Of a stretch of 64,000 nucleotides of DNA, positions 11,401-26,400 are shown one piece after another (the first letter of the stretch is position 1; every line of letters begins with the position of its first letter). A program made the position numbers and the translations under genes. The notes beneath the pieces were generated by a model. That model saw only the letters and a program-made list of their open reading frames with translations, searched no databases and had not been told where the DNA came from. The stretch comes from Mya arenaria (lineage: Eukaryota; Mollusca; Bivalvia; Myida; Myidae): assembly GCF_026914265.1 (NCBI RefSeq), contig NC_069124.1, positions 5,668,213-5,732,212 on the forward strand, written 5' to 3'.

Positions 11401-14400
11401 ACAGTACTCAAGGTAACCTGTGTGGTATACAGTACTCAAGGTAACCTGTGTGATATATAGTACTCAAGGTAACCTGTGTGGTATACGGTACTCAAGGTAA
11501 CCTGTGTGGTATATAGTACTCAATGTAACCTGTGTGGTATACAGTACTCAATGTAACCTGTGTGGTATACGGTACTCAAGGTAACCTGTGTGGTATACGG
11601 TACTCAAGGTAACCTGTGTGGTATATAGTACTCAATGTAACCTGTGTGGTATACAGTACTCAAGGTAACCTGTGTGGTATACAGTACTCAAGGAACCCTG
11701 TGTGGTATACAGTATTCAAGGTAACCTGTGCGGTATACAGTAATCAAGGTAACCTGTGTGGTATACAGTACTCGAGGAACCCTGTGTGGTATACAGTATT
11801 CAAGGTAACCTGTGTGGTATACAGTATTCAAGGTAACCTGTGTGGTATACAGTACTCAAGGTACCCTGTGTGGTATACGGTACTCAAGGTAACCTGTGTG
11901 GTATACAGTATTCAAGGTAACCTGTGTGGTATACAGTACTCAAGGTAACCTGTGTGGTATACAGTACTCAAGGTAACCTGTGTGATATATAGTACTCAAG
12001 GTAACCTGTGTGGTATACGGTACTCAAGGTAACCTGTGTGGTATACAGTACTCAAGGTAACCTGTGTGGTATACAGTATTCAAGGTAACCTGTGTGATAT
12101 ATAGTACTCAAGGTACCCTGTGTGGTATACAGTACTCAAGGAACCCTGTGTGGTATACAGTATTCAAGGTAACCTGTGTGGTATACAGTATTCAAGGTAA
12201 CCTGTGTGGTATACAGTACTCAAGGAACCCTGTGTGGTATACAGTATTCAAGGTAACCTGTGTGGTATACAGTATTCAAGGTAACCTGTGTGGTATACGG
12301 TACTCAAGGTACCCTGTGTGGTATACAGTACTCAAGGTAACCTGTGTGGTTTACAGTATACAAGGTAACCCGTGTGGTATACGGTACTCAAGGTACCCTG
12401 TGTGGTATACAGTATACAAGGTAACCCGTGTGGTATACAGTACTCAAGGTACCCTGTGTGGTATACAGTATTCAAGGTAACCTGTGTGGTATACAGTATT
12501 CAAGGTACCCTGTGTGGTTTACAGTACTCAAGGTAACCTGTGTAGTATACAGTACTCAAGGTAACCTGTGTGGTATACAGTAATCAAGGTACCCTGTGTG
12601 GTTTACAGTACTCAAGGTAACCTGTGTGGTTTACAGTACTCAAGGTAACCTGTGTAGTATACAGTACTCAAGGTAACCTGTGTAGTAAACAGTACTCAAG
12701 GTACCCTGTGTGGTATACAGTATTCAAGGTACCCTGTGTGGTATATAGTACTCAAGGTACCCTGTGTGGTATACAGTATTCAATGTAACCTGTGTGGTAT
12801 ACAGTATTCAAGGTTACCTGTGTGGTATACGGTACTCAAGGTAACCTGTGTGGTATACAGTACTCAAGGTACCCTGTGTGGTATACAGTATTCAAGGTAC
12901 CCTGTGTGGTATACAGTACTCAAGGAACCCTGTGTGGTATACAGTATTCAAGGTAACCTGTGTGGTATACAGTATTCAAGGTACCCTGTGTGGTTTACAG
13001 TACTCAAGGTAACCTGTGTAGTATACAGTACTCAAGGTAACCTGTGTGGTTTACAGTACTCAAGGTAACCTGTGTAGTATACAGTACTCAAGGTAACCTG
13101 TGTAGTATACAGTACTCAAGGTACCCTGTGTGGTATACAGTATTCAAGGTACCCTGTGTGGTATACAGTATTCAAGGTAACCTGTGTGGTATACAGTATT
13201 CAAGGTAACCTGTGTGGTATACAGTATTCAAGGTAACCTGTGTGGTATACAGTATTCAATGTAACCTGTGTGGTATACAGTATTCAAGGTTACCTGTGTG
13301 GTATACAGTATTCAAGGTAACCTGTGTGATATATAGTACTCAAGGTACCCTGTGTGGTATACGGTACTCAAGGTACCCTGTGTGGTATACGGTACTCAAG
13401 GTACCCTGTGTGGTATACAGTATTCAAGGTAACCTGTGTGGTATACAGTATTCAAGGTAACCTGTGTGGTATACAGTATTCAATGTAACCTGTGTGGTAT
13501 ACAGTATTCAAGGTTACCTGTGTGGTATACAGTATTCAAGGTACCCTGTGTGGTATACAGTATTCAAGGTTACCTGTGTGGTATACAGTATTCAAGGTTA
13601 CCTGTGTGGTATACAGTATTCAAGGTAACCTGTGTGGTATACAGTATTCAAGGTTACCTGTGTGGTATACAGTATTCAAGGTACCCTGTGTGGTATACAG
13701 TATTCAATGTAACCTGTGTGGTATACAGTATTCAAGGTTACCTGTGTGGTATACAGTATTCAAGGTAACCTGTGTGATATATAGTACTCAAGGTACCCTG
13801 TGTGGTATACGGTACTCAAGGTACCCTGTGTGGTATACAGTACTCAAGGTAACCTGTGTGGTATACAGTACTCAAGGTAACCTGTGTGGTATACAGTATT
13901 CAAGGTAACCTGTGTGGTATACAGTATTCAAGGTAACCTGTGTGGTATACAGTATTCAAGGTAACCTGTGTGGTATACAGTACTCAAGGTAACCTGTGTG
14001 GTATACAGTATTCAAGGTAACCTGTGTGGTTTAAAGTACTCAAGGTACCATGTGTGGTATACAGTATTCAATGTAACCTGTGTGGTATACAGTACTCAAG
14101 GTAATCAGTGTAGTATACAGTACTCAAGGTACCATGTGTGGTATACAGTATTCAAGGTAACCTGTGTGGTATACAGTACTCAAGGTAACCTGTGTGGTAT
14201 ACAGTATTCAAGGTAACCTGTGTGGTATACAGTACTCAAGGTAACCTGTGTGGTATACAGTATTCAAGGTAACCTGTGTGGTTTACAGTACTCAAGGTAA
14301 CCTGTGTGGTATACAGTATTCAAGGTAACCTGTGTGGTATACAGTACTCAAGGTAACTTGTGTAGTATACAGTATTCAAGGTACCCTGTGTGGTATACAG

Positions 14401-17400
14401 TACTCAAGGTAACTTGTGTGGTATACAGTATTCAATGTAACCTGAGTGGTATACAGTTCTCAAGGTAACCTGTGTGGTATACAGTATTCAAGGTAACCTG
14501 TGTGGTATACAGTACTCAAGGTACCCTGTGTGGTATACGGTACTCAAGGTAACCTGTGTGGTATACAGTATTCAAGGTAACCTGTGTGGTATACAGTACT
14601 CAAGGTAACCTGTGTGGTATACAGTATTCAAGGTAACCTGTGTGGTATACAGTACTCAAGGTACCCTGTGTGGTATACGGTACTCAAGGTAACCTGTGTG
14701 GTATACAGTATTCAAGGTAACCTGTGTGGTATACAGTACTCAAGGTAACCTGTGTGGTATACAGTATTCAAGGTAACCTGTGTGGTATACGGTACTCAAG
14801 GTAACCTGTGTGATATACAGTATTCAAGGTAACCTGTGTGGTATACAGTACTCAAGGTAACCTGTGTGGTATACAGTATTCAAGGTAACCTGTGTGATAT
14901 ATAGTACTCAAGGTAACCTGTGTGGTATACAGTACTCAAGGTAACCTGTGTGATATACAGTATTCAAGGTACCCTGTGTGGTATACAGTATACAAGGTAC
15001 CCTGTGTGGTATACAGTATTCAAGGTAACCTGTGTGGTAAACTGTATTCAAGGTGTACTCAAGGTAACCTGTGTGGTATACAGTACTCAAGGTAACCTGT
15101 GTGGTATACAGTATTCAAGGTAACCTGTGTGGTATACAGTACTCAAGGTAACCTGTGTGGTATACAGTATTCAAGGTAACCTGTGTGGTATACAGTATTC
15201 AAGGTAACCTGTGTGGTATACAGTACTCAAGGTAACCTGTGTGATATATAGTACTCAAGGTAACCTGTGTGGTATACGGTACTCAAGGTAACCTGTGTGG
15301 TATACAGTATTCAAGGTAACCTGTGTGGTATACAGTATTCAAGGTACCCTGTGTGGTATACAGTACTCAAGGTAACCTGTGTGGTATACAGTATTCAAGG
15401 TAACCTGTGTGGTATATAGTACTCAAGGTAACCTGTGTGGTATACAGTATTCAATGTACAATGTGTGGTATACAGTACTCAAGGTACCCTGTGTGGTATA
15501 CAGTATTCAAGGTAACCTGTGTGGTATATAGTACTCAAGGTAACCTGTGTGGTATACAGTATTCAAGGTAACCTGTGTGGTATATAGTACTCAAGGTAAC
15601 CTGTGTGGTATACAGTACTCAATGTACAATGTGTGGTATACAGTACTCAAGGTACCCTGTGTGGTATACAGTACTCAAGGTACCCTGTGTGGTATACAGT
15701 ACTCAAGGTAACCTGTGTGGTATACAGTACTCAAGGAACCCTGTGTGGTATACAGTATTCAAGGTACCCTGTGTGGTATACGGTACTCAAGGTAACCTGT
15801 GTGGTATACAGTATTCAAGGTAACCTGTGTGGTATACAGTACTCAAGGAACCCTGTGTGGTATACAGTATTCAAGGTAACATGTGTGGTATACAGTACTC
15901 AAGGAACCCTGTGTGGTATACAGTATTCAAGGTAACCTGTGTGGTATACGGTACTCAAGGTAACCTGTGTGGTATACAGTACTCAAGGTACCCTGTGTGG
16001 TATACGGTACTCAAGGAACCCTGTGTGGTATACAGTATTCAAGGTAACCTGTGTAGTATACAGTATTCAAGGTACCCTGTGTGGTATACAGTACTCAAGG
16101 AACCCTGTGTGGTATACAGTATTCAAGGTAACCTGTGTGGTATACAGTACTCAAGGTACCCTGTGTGGTATACAGTACTCAAGGTAACCTGTGTGGTATA
16201 CGGTACTCAAGGTAACCTGTGTGGTATACAGTACTCAAGGTACCCTGTGTGGTATACAGTATTCAAGGTACCCTGTGTGGTATACAGTACTCAAGGTAAC
16301 CTGTGTAGTATACAGTACTCAAGGTAACCTGTGTGGTATACGGTACTCAAGGTACCCTGTGTGGTATACAGTATTCAAGGTAACCTGTGTGGTATACGGT
16401 ACTCAAGGTAACCTGTGTAGTATACAGTACTCAAGGTACCCTGTGTGGTATACAGTACTCAAGGTACCCTGTGTGGTATACAGTATTCAAGGTAACCTGT
16501 GTGGTATATAGTACTCAAGGTAACCTGTGTGGTATACAGTATTCAAGGTAACCTGTGTGGTATATAGTACTCAATGTAACCTGTGTGGTATACAGTACTC
16601 AATGTACAATGTGTGGTATACAGTTCTCAAGGTACCCTGTGTGGTATACAGTATTCAAGGTAACCTGTGTGGTATACAGTATTCAAGGTAACCTGTGTGG
16701 TATATAGTACTCAAGGTACCATGTGTGGTATACAGTACTCAAGGTAACCTGTGTGGTTTACAGTACTCAAGGTAACCTGTGTGGTATACAGTATTCAAGG
16801 TAACCTGTGTGGTATACAGTATTCAAGGTAACCTGTGTGGTATACAGTACTCAAGGTACCCTGTGTGGTATACAGTACTCAAGGTAACCTGTGTGGTATA
16901 CAGTACTCAAGGTAACCTGTGTGATATATAGTACTCAAGGTAACCTGTGTGGTATACGGTACTCAAGGTAACCTGTGTGGTATATAGTACTCAATGTAAC
17001 CTGTGTGGTATACAGTACTCAATGTAACCTGTGTGGTATACGGTACTCAAGGTAACCTGTGTGGTATACGGTACTCAAGGTAACCTGTGTGGTATATAGT
17101 ACTCAATGTAACCTGTGTGGTATACAGTACTCAAGGTAACCTGTGTGGTATACAGTACTCAAGGAACCCTGTGTGGTATACAGTATTCAAGGTAACCTGT
17201 GTGGTATACAGTAATCAAGGTAACCTGTGTGGTATACAGTACTCGAGGAACCCTGTGTGGTATACAGTATTCAAGGTAACCTGTGTGGTATACAGTATTC
17301 AAGGTAACCTGTGTGGTATACAGTACTCAAGGTACCCTGTGTGGTATACAGTATTCAAGGTAACCTGTGTGGTATACAGTATTCAAGGTAACCTGTGTGG

Positions 17401-20400
17401 TATACAGTACTCAAGGTAACCTGTGTGGTATACAGTACTCAAGGTAACCTGTGTGATATATAGTACTCAAGGTAACCTGTGTGGTATACGGTACTCAAGG
17501 TAACCTGTGTGGTATACAGTACTCAAGGTAACCTGTGTGGTATACAGTATTCAAGGTAACCTGTGTGATATATAGTACTCAAGGTACCCTGTGTGGTATA
17601 CAGTACTCAAGGAACCCTGTGTGGTATACAGTATTCAAGGTAACCTGTGTGGTATACAGTATTCAAGGTAACCTGTGTGGTATACAGTACTCAAGGAACC
17701 CTGTGTGGTATACAGTATTCAAGGTAACCTGTGTGGTATACAGTATTCAAGGTAACCTGTGTGGTATACAGTACTCAAGGTAACCTGTGTGGTATACAGT
17801 ACTTAAGGTAACCTGTGTGGAATACAGTATTCAATGTGACCTGTGTGGTTTACAGTATTCAAGGTAACCCGTGTGGTATACGGTACTCAAGGTACCCTGT
17901 GTGGTATACAGTACTCAAGGTAACCTGTGTGGTTTACAGTATACAAGGTAACCCGTGTGGTATACGGTACTCAAGGTACCCTGTGTGGTATACAGTACTC
18001 AAGGTAACCTGTGTGGTATACAGTATACAAGGTAACCCGTGTGGTATACAGTACTCAAGGTACCCTGTGTGGTATACAGTATTCAAGGTAACCTGTGTGG
18101 TATACAGTATTCAAGGTAACCTGTGTGGTATACAGTATTCAAGGTACCCTGTGTGGTTTACAGTACTCAAGGTAACCTGTGTAGTATACAGTACTCAAGG
18201 TAACCTGTGTGGTATACAGTAATCAAGGTACCCTGTGTGGTTTACAGTACTCAAGGTAACCTGTGTGGTTTACAGTACTCAAGGTAACCTGTGTAGTATA
18301 CAGTACTCAAGGTAACCTGTGTAGTATACAGTACTCAAGGTACCCTGTGTGGTATACAGTATTCAAGGTACCCTGTGTGGTATACAGTATTCAAGGTACC
18401 CTGTGTGGTATACAGTATTCAATGTAACCTGTGTGGTATACAGTATTCAAGGTTACCTGTGTGGTATACGGTACTCAAGGTAACCTGTGTGGTATACAGT
18501 ACTCAAGGTACCCTGTGTGGTATACAGTATTCAAGGTACCCTGTGTGGTATACAGTACTCAAGGAACCCTGTGTGGTATACAGTATTCAAGGTAACCTGT
18601 GTGGTATACAGTATTCAAGGTACCCTGTGTGGTTTACAGTACTCAAGGTAACCTGTGTAGTATACAGTACTCAAGGAACCCTGTGTGGTTTACAGTATTC
18701 AAGGTAACCTGTGTGGTATACAGTATTCAAGGTACCCTGTGTGGTTTACAGTACTCAAGGTAACCTGTGTAGTATACAGTACTCAAGGTAACCTGTGTGG
18801 TTTACAGTACTCAAGGTAACCTGTGTAGTATACAGTACTCAAGGTAACCTGTGTAGTATACAGTACTCAAGGTACCCTGTGTGGTATACAGTATTCAAGG
18901 TACCCTGTGTGGTATACAGTATTCAAGGTACCCTGTGTGGTATACAGTATTCAATGTAACCTGTGTGGTATACAGTATTCAAGGTTACCTGTGTGGTATA
19001 CAGTATTCAAGGTAACCTGTGTGATATATAGTACTCAAGGTACCCTGTGTGGTATACAGTACTCAAGGAACCCTGTGTGGTATACAGTATTCAAGGTAAC
19101 CTGTGTGGTATACAGTATTCAAGGTAACCTGTGTGGTATACAGTACTCAAGGAACCCTGTGTGGTATACAGTATTCAAGGTAACCTGTGTGGTATACAGT
19201 ATTTAAGGTAACCTGTGTGGTATACAGTACTCAAGGTACCCTGTGTGGTATACAGTACTCAAGGTAACCTGTGTGGTTTACAGTATACAAGGTAACCCGT
19301 GTGGTATACGGTACTCAAGGTACCCTGTGTGGTATACAGTACTCAAGGTAACCTGTGTGGTATACAGTATACAAGGTAACCCGTGTGGTATACAGTATTC
19401 AAGGTACCCTGTGTGGTATACAGTATTCAAGGTAACCTGTGTGGTATACAGTATTCAAGGTAACCTGTGTGGTATACAGTATTCAAGGTACCCTGTGTGG
19501 TTTACAGTACTCAAGGTAACCTGTGTAGTATACAGTACTCAAGGTAACCTGTGTGGTATACAGTATTCAAGGTACCCTGTGTGGTTTACAGTACTCAAGG
19601 TAACCTGTGTAGTATACAGTACTCAAGGTAACCTGTGTGGTTTACAGTACTCAAGGTAACCTGTGTAGTATACAGTACTCAAGGTAACCTGTGTAGTATA
19701 CAGTACTCAAGGTACCCTGTGTGGTATACAGTATTCAAGGTACCCTGTGTGGTATACAGTATTCAAGGTACCCTGTGTGGTATACAGTATTCAATGTAAC
19801 CTGTGTGGTATACAGTATTCAAGGTTACCTGTGTGGTATACGGTACTCAAGGTAACCTGTGTGGTATACAGTACTCAAGGTACCCTGTGTGGTATACAGT
19901 ACTCAAGGTACCCTGTGTGGTATACAGTACTCAAGGTACCCTGTGTGGTATACAGTACTCAAGGTAACCTGTGTGGTATACAGTATTCAAGGTAACCTGT
20001 GTGATATATAGTACTCAAGGTACCCTGTGTGGTATACAGTACTCAAGGAACCCTGTGTGGTATACAGTATTCAAGGTAACCTGTGTGGTATACAGTATTC
20101 AAGGTAACCTGTGTGGTATACAGTACTCAAGGAACCCTGTGTGGTATACAGTATTCAAGGTAACCTGTGTGGTATACAGTATTTAAGGTAACCTGTGTGG
20201 TATACGGTACTCAAGGTACCCTGTGTGGTATACAGTACTCAAGGTAACCTGTGTGGTTTACAGTATACAAGGTAACCCGTGTGGTATACGGTACTCAAGG
20301 TACCCTGTGTGGTATACAGTACTCAAGGTAACCTGTGTGGTATACAGTATACAAGGTAACCCGTGTGGTATACAGTATTCAAGGTACCCTGTGTGGTATA

Positions 20401-23400
20401 CAGTATTCAAGGTAACCTGTGTGGTATACAGTATTCAAGGTAACCTGTGTGGTATACAGTATTCAAGGTACCCTGTGTGGTTTACAGTACTCAAGGTAAC
20501 CTGTGTAGTATACAGTACTCAAGGTACCCTGTGTGGTATACAGTATTCAAGGTAACCTGTGTGGTTTACAGTACTCAAGGTAACCTGTGTAGTATACAGT
20601 ACTCAAGGTAACCTGTGTAGTATACAGTACTCAAGGTACCCTGTGTGGTATACAGTATTCAAGGTACCCTGTGTGGTATACAGTATTCAAGGTACCCTGT
20701 GTGGTATACAGTATTCAATGTAACCTGTGTGGTATACAGTATTCAAGGTTACCTGTGTAGTATACGGTACTCAAGGTAACCTGTGTGGTATACAGTACTC
20801 AAGGTACCCTGTGTGGTATACAGTACTCAAGGTACCCTGTGTGGTATACAGTACTCAAGGTACCCTGTGTGGTATACAGTACTCAAGGTACCCTGTGTGG
20901 TATACAGTATTCAAGGTAACCTGTGTGGTATACAGTATTCAAGGTACCCTGTGTGGTATACAGTACTCAAGGTACCCTGTGTGGTATACAGTACTCAAGG
21001 TACCCTGTGTGGTATACAGTATTCAAGGTACCCTGTGTGGTATACAGTATTCAATGTAACCTGTGTGATATACAGTATTCAAGGTACCCTGTGTGGTATA
21101 CAGTACTCAAGGTACCCTGTGTGGTATACAGTATTCAAGGTAACCTGTGTGGTATACAGTATTCAAGGTACCCTGTGTGGTATACAGTACTCAAGGTACC
21201 CTGTGTGGTATACAGTACTCAAGGTACCCTGTGTGGTATACAGTATTCAAGGTACCCTGTGTGGTATACAGTATTCAATGTAACCTGTGTGATATACAGT
21301 ATTCAAGGTACCCTGTGTGGTATACAGTACTCAAGGTACCCTGTGTGGTATACAGTATTCAAGGTAACCTGTGTGGTATACAGTATTCAAGGTAACCTGT
21401 GTGGTATACGGTACTCAAGGTAACCTGTGTGGTATACAGTACTCAAGGTAACCTGTGTGGTATACGGTACTCAAGGTAACCTGTGTGGTATACAGTACTC
21501 AAGGTAACCTGTGTGGTATACGGTACTCAAGGTAACCTGTGTGATATACAGTATTCAAGGTACCCTGTGTGGTATACAGTATTCAAGGTAACCTGTGTGG
21601 TATACAGTACTCAAGGTAACCTGTGTGGTATACAGTATTCAAGGTAACCTGTGTGGTATACGGTACTCAAGGTAACCTGTGTAGTATACAGTATTCAAGG
21701 TAACCTGTGTGGTATACAGTATTCAAGGTAACCTGTGTGGTATACAGTACTCAAGGTAACCTGTGTGGTATACGGTACTCAAGGTAACCTGTGTGATATA
21801 CAGTATTCAAGGTACCCTGTGTGGTTTACAGTACTCAAGGTAACCTGTGTGGTATACAGTACTCAAGGTACCCTGTGTGGTATACAGTACTCAAGGTACC
21901 CTGTGTGGTATACAGTACTCAAGGTAACCTGTGTGGTATATAGTACTCAAGGTAACCTGTGTGGTATACAGTACTCAAGGTAACCTGTGTGGTATACAGT
22001 ACTCAAGGTAACCCTGTGTGGTATACAGTATTCAAGGTAACCTGTGTGGTATACAGTACTCAAGGTAACCTGTGTGATATACAGTATTCAAGGTAACCTG
22101 TGTGGTATACAGTATTCAAGGTAACCTGTGTGGTATACAGTATTCAAGGTAACCTGTGTGGTATACAGTATTCAAGGTACCCTGTGTGGTATACAGTACT
22201 CAAGGTAACCTGTGTGGTATACGGTACTCAAGGTAACCTGTGTGGTATACAGTACTCAAGGTAACCTGTGTGGTATACAGTACTCAAGGTACCCTGTGTG
22301 GTATACAGTACTCAAGGTAACCTGTGTGGTATACAGTATTCAAGGTAACCTGTGTGGTATACAGTACTCAAGGTAACCTGTGTGGTATACAGTACTCAAG
22401 GTAACCTGTGTGATATATAGTACTCAAGGTAACCTGTGTGGTATACAGTACTCAAGGTACCCTGTGTGGTATACAGTATTCAAGGTAACCTGTGTGGTAT
22501 ACAGTATTCAAGGTAACCTGTGTGGTATACAGTACTCAAGGTAACCTGTGTGGTATACAGTACTCAAGGTAACCTGTGTGATATATAGTACTCAAGGTAA
22601 CCTGTGTGGTATACGGTACTCAAGGTAACCTGTGTGGTATACAGTACTCAAGGTAACCTGTGTGGTATACAGTATTCAAGGTAACCTGTGTGATATATAG
22701 TACTCAAGGTACCCTGTGTGGTATACAGTACTCAAGGAACCCTGTGTGGTATACAGTATTCAAGGTAACCTGTGTGGTATACAGTATTCAAGGTAACCTG
22801 TGTGGTATACAGTACTCAAGGAACCCTGTGTGGTATACAGTATTCAAGGTAACCTGTGTGGTATACAGTATTCAAGGTAACCTGTGTGGTATACAGTACT
22901 CAAGGTTACCTGTGTGGTATACAGTACTTAAGGTAACCTGTGTGGAATACAGTATTCAATGTGACCTGTGTGGTTTACAGTATTCAAGGTAACCCGTGTG
23001 GTATACGGTACTCAAGGTACCCTGTGTGGTATACAGTACTCAAGGTAACCTGTGTGGTTTACAGTATACAAGGTAACCCGTGTGGTATACGGTACTCAAG
23101 GTACCCTATGTGGTATACAGTACTCAAGGTAACCTGTGTGGTATACAGTATACAAGGTAACCCGTGTGGTATACAGTACTCAAGGTACCCTGTGTGGTAT
23201 ACAGTATTCAAGGTAACCTGTGTGGTATACAGTATTCAAGGTAACCTGTGTGGTATACAGTATTCAAGGTACCCTGTGTGGTTTACAGTACTCAAGGTAA
23301 CCTGTGTAGTATACAGTACTCAAGGTAACCTGTGTGGTATACAGTAATCAAGGTACCCTGTGTGGTTTACAGTACTCAAGGTAACCTGTGTGGTTTACAG

Positions 23401-26400
23401 TACTCAAGGTAACCTGTGTAGTATACAGTACTCAAGGTAACCTGTGTAGTATACAGTACTCAAGGTACCCTGTGTGGTATACAGTATTCAAGGTACCCTG
23501 TGTGGTATACAGTATTCAAGGTACCCTGTGTGGTATACAGTATTCAATGTAACCTGTGTGGTATACAGTATTCAAGGTTACCTGTGTGGTATACGGTACT
23601 CAAGGTAACCTGTGTGGTATACAGTACTCAAGGTACCCTGTGTGGTATACAGTATTCAAGGTACCCTGTGTGGTATACAGTACTCAAGGAACCCTGTGTG
23701 GTATACAGTATTCAAGGTAACCTGTGTGGTATACAGTATTCAAGGTACCCTGTGTGGTTTACAGTACTCAAGGTAACCTGTGTAGTATACAGTACTCAAG
23801 GAACCCTGTGTGGTTTACAGTATTCAAGGTAACCTGTGTGGTATACAGTATTCAAGGTACCCTGTGTGGTATACAGTACTCAAGGTAACCTGTGTAGTAT
23901 ACAGTACTCAAGGTAACCTGTGTGGTTTACAGTACTCAAGGTAACCTGTGTAGTATACAGTACTCAAGGTAACCTGTGTAGTATACAGTACTCAAGGTAC
24001 CCTGTGTGGTATACAGTATTCAAGGTACCCTGTGTGGTATACAGTATTCAAGGTACCCTGTGTGGTATACAGTATTCAATGTAACCTGTGTGGTATACAG
24101 TATTCAAGGTTACCTGTGTGGTATACAGTATTCAAGGTAACCTGTGTGATATATAGTACTCAAGGTACCCTGTGTGGTATACAGTACTCAAGGAACCCTG
24201 TGTGGTATACAGTATTCAAGGTAACCTGTGTGGTATACAGTATTCAAGGTAACCTGTGTGGTATACAGTACTCAAGGAACCCTGTGTGGTATACAGTATT
24301 CAAGGTAACCTGTGTGGTATACAGTATTTAAGGTAACCTGTGTGGTATACAGTACTCAAGGTACCCTGTGTGGTATACAGTACTCAAGGTAACCTGTGTG
24401 GTTTACAGTATACAAGGTAACCCGTGTGGTATACGGTACTCAAGGTACCCTGTGTGGTATACAGTACTCAAGGTAACCTGTGTGGTATACAGTATACAAG
24501 GTAACCCGTGTGGTATACAGTATTCAAGGTACCCTGTGTGGTATACAGTATTCAAGGTAACCTGTGTGGTATACAGTATTCAAGGTAACCTGTGTGGTAT
24601 ACAGTATTCAAGGTACCCTGTGTGGTTTACAGTACTCAAGGTAACCTGTGTAGTATACAGTACTCAAGGTAACCTGTGTGGTATACAGTATTCAAGGTAC
24701 CCTGTGTGGTTTACAGTACTCAAGGTAACCTGTGTAGTATACAGTACTCAAGGTAACCTGTGTGGTTTACAGTACTCAAGGTAACCTGTGTAGTATACAG
24801 TACTCAAGGTAACCTGTGTAGTATACAGTACTCAAGGTACCCTGTGTGGTATACAGTATTCAAGGTACCCTGTGTGGTATACAGTATTCAAGGTACCCTG
24901 TGTGGTATACAGTATTCAATGTAACCTGTGTGGTATACAGTATTCAAGGTTACCTGTGTGGTATACGGTACTCAAGGTAACCTGTGTGGTATACAGTACT
25001 CAAGGTACCCTGTGTGGTATACAGTACTCAAGGTACCCTGTGTGGTATACAGTACTCAAGGTACCCTGTGTGGTATACAGTACTCAAGGTAACCTGTGTG
25101 GTATACAGTATTCAAGGTAACCTGTGTGATATATAGTACTCAAGGTACCCTGTGTGGTATACAGTACTCAAGGAACCCTGTGTGGTATACAGTATTCAAG
25201 GTAACCTGTGTGGTATACAGTACTCAAGGAACCCTGTGTGGTATACAGTATTCAAGGTAACCTGTGTGGTATACAGTATTTAAGGTAACCTGTGTGGTAT
25301 ACGGTACTCAAGGTACCCTGTGTGGTATACAGTACTCAAGGTAACCTGTGTGGTTTACAGTATACAAGGTAACCCGTGTGGTATACGGTACTCAAGGTAC
25401 CCTGTGTGGTATACAGTACTCAAGGTAACCTGTGTGGTATACAGTATACAAGGTAACCCGTGTGGTATACAGTATTCAAGGTACCCTGTGTGGTATACAG
25501 TATTCAAGGTAACCTGTGTGGTATACAGTATTCAAGGTAACCTGTGTGGTATACAGTATTCAAGGTACCCTGTGTGGTTTACAGTACTCAAGGTAACCTG
25601 TGTAGTATACAGTACTCAAGGTACCCTGTGTGGTATACAGTATTCAAGGTAACCTGTGTGGTTTACAGTACTCAAGGTAACCTGTGTAGTATACAGTACT
25701 CAAGGTAACCTGTGTGGTTTACAGTACTCAAGGTAACCTGTGTAGTATACAGTACTCAAGGTAACCTGTGTAGTATACAGTACTCAAGGTACCCTGTGTG
25801 GTATACAGTATTCAAGGTACTCTGTGTGGTATACAGTATTCAAGGTACCCTGTGTGGTATACAGTATTCAATGTAACCTGTGTGGTATACAGTATTCAAG
25901 GTTACCTGTGTAGTATACGGTACTCAAGGTAACCTGTGTGGTATACAGTACTCAAGGTACCCTGTGTGGTATACAGTACTCAAGGTACCCTGTGTGGTAT
26001 ACAGTACTCAAGGTACCCTGTGTGGTATACAGTACTCAAGGTACCCTGTGTGGTATACAGTATTCAAGGTAACCTGTGTGGTATACAGTACTCAAGGTAC
26101 CCTGTGTGGTATACAGTACTCAAGGTACCCTGTGTGGTATACAGTACTCAAGGTACCCTGTGTGGTATACAGTATTCAAGGTACCCTGTGTGGTATACAG
26201 TATTCAATGTAACCTGTGTGATATACAGTATTCAAGGTACCCTGTGTGGTATACAGTACTCAAGGTACCCTGTGTGGTATACAGTATTCAAGGTAACCTG
26301 TGTGGTATACAGTATTCAAGGTACCCTGTGTGGTATACAGTACTCAAGGTACCCTGTGTGGTATACAGTACTCAAGGTACCCTGTGTGGTATACAGTATT

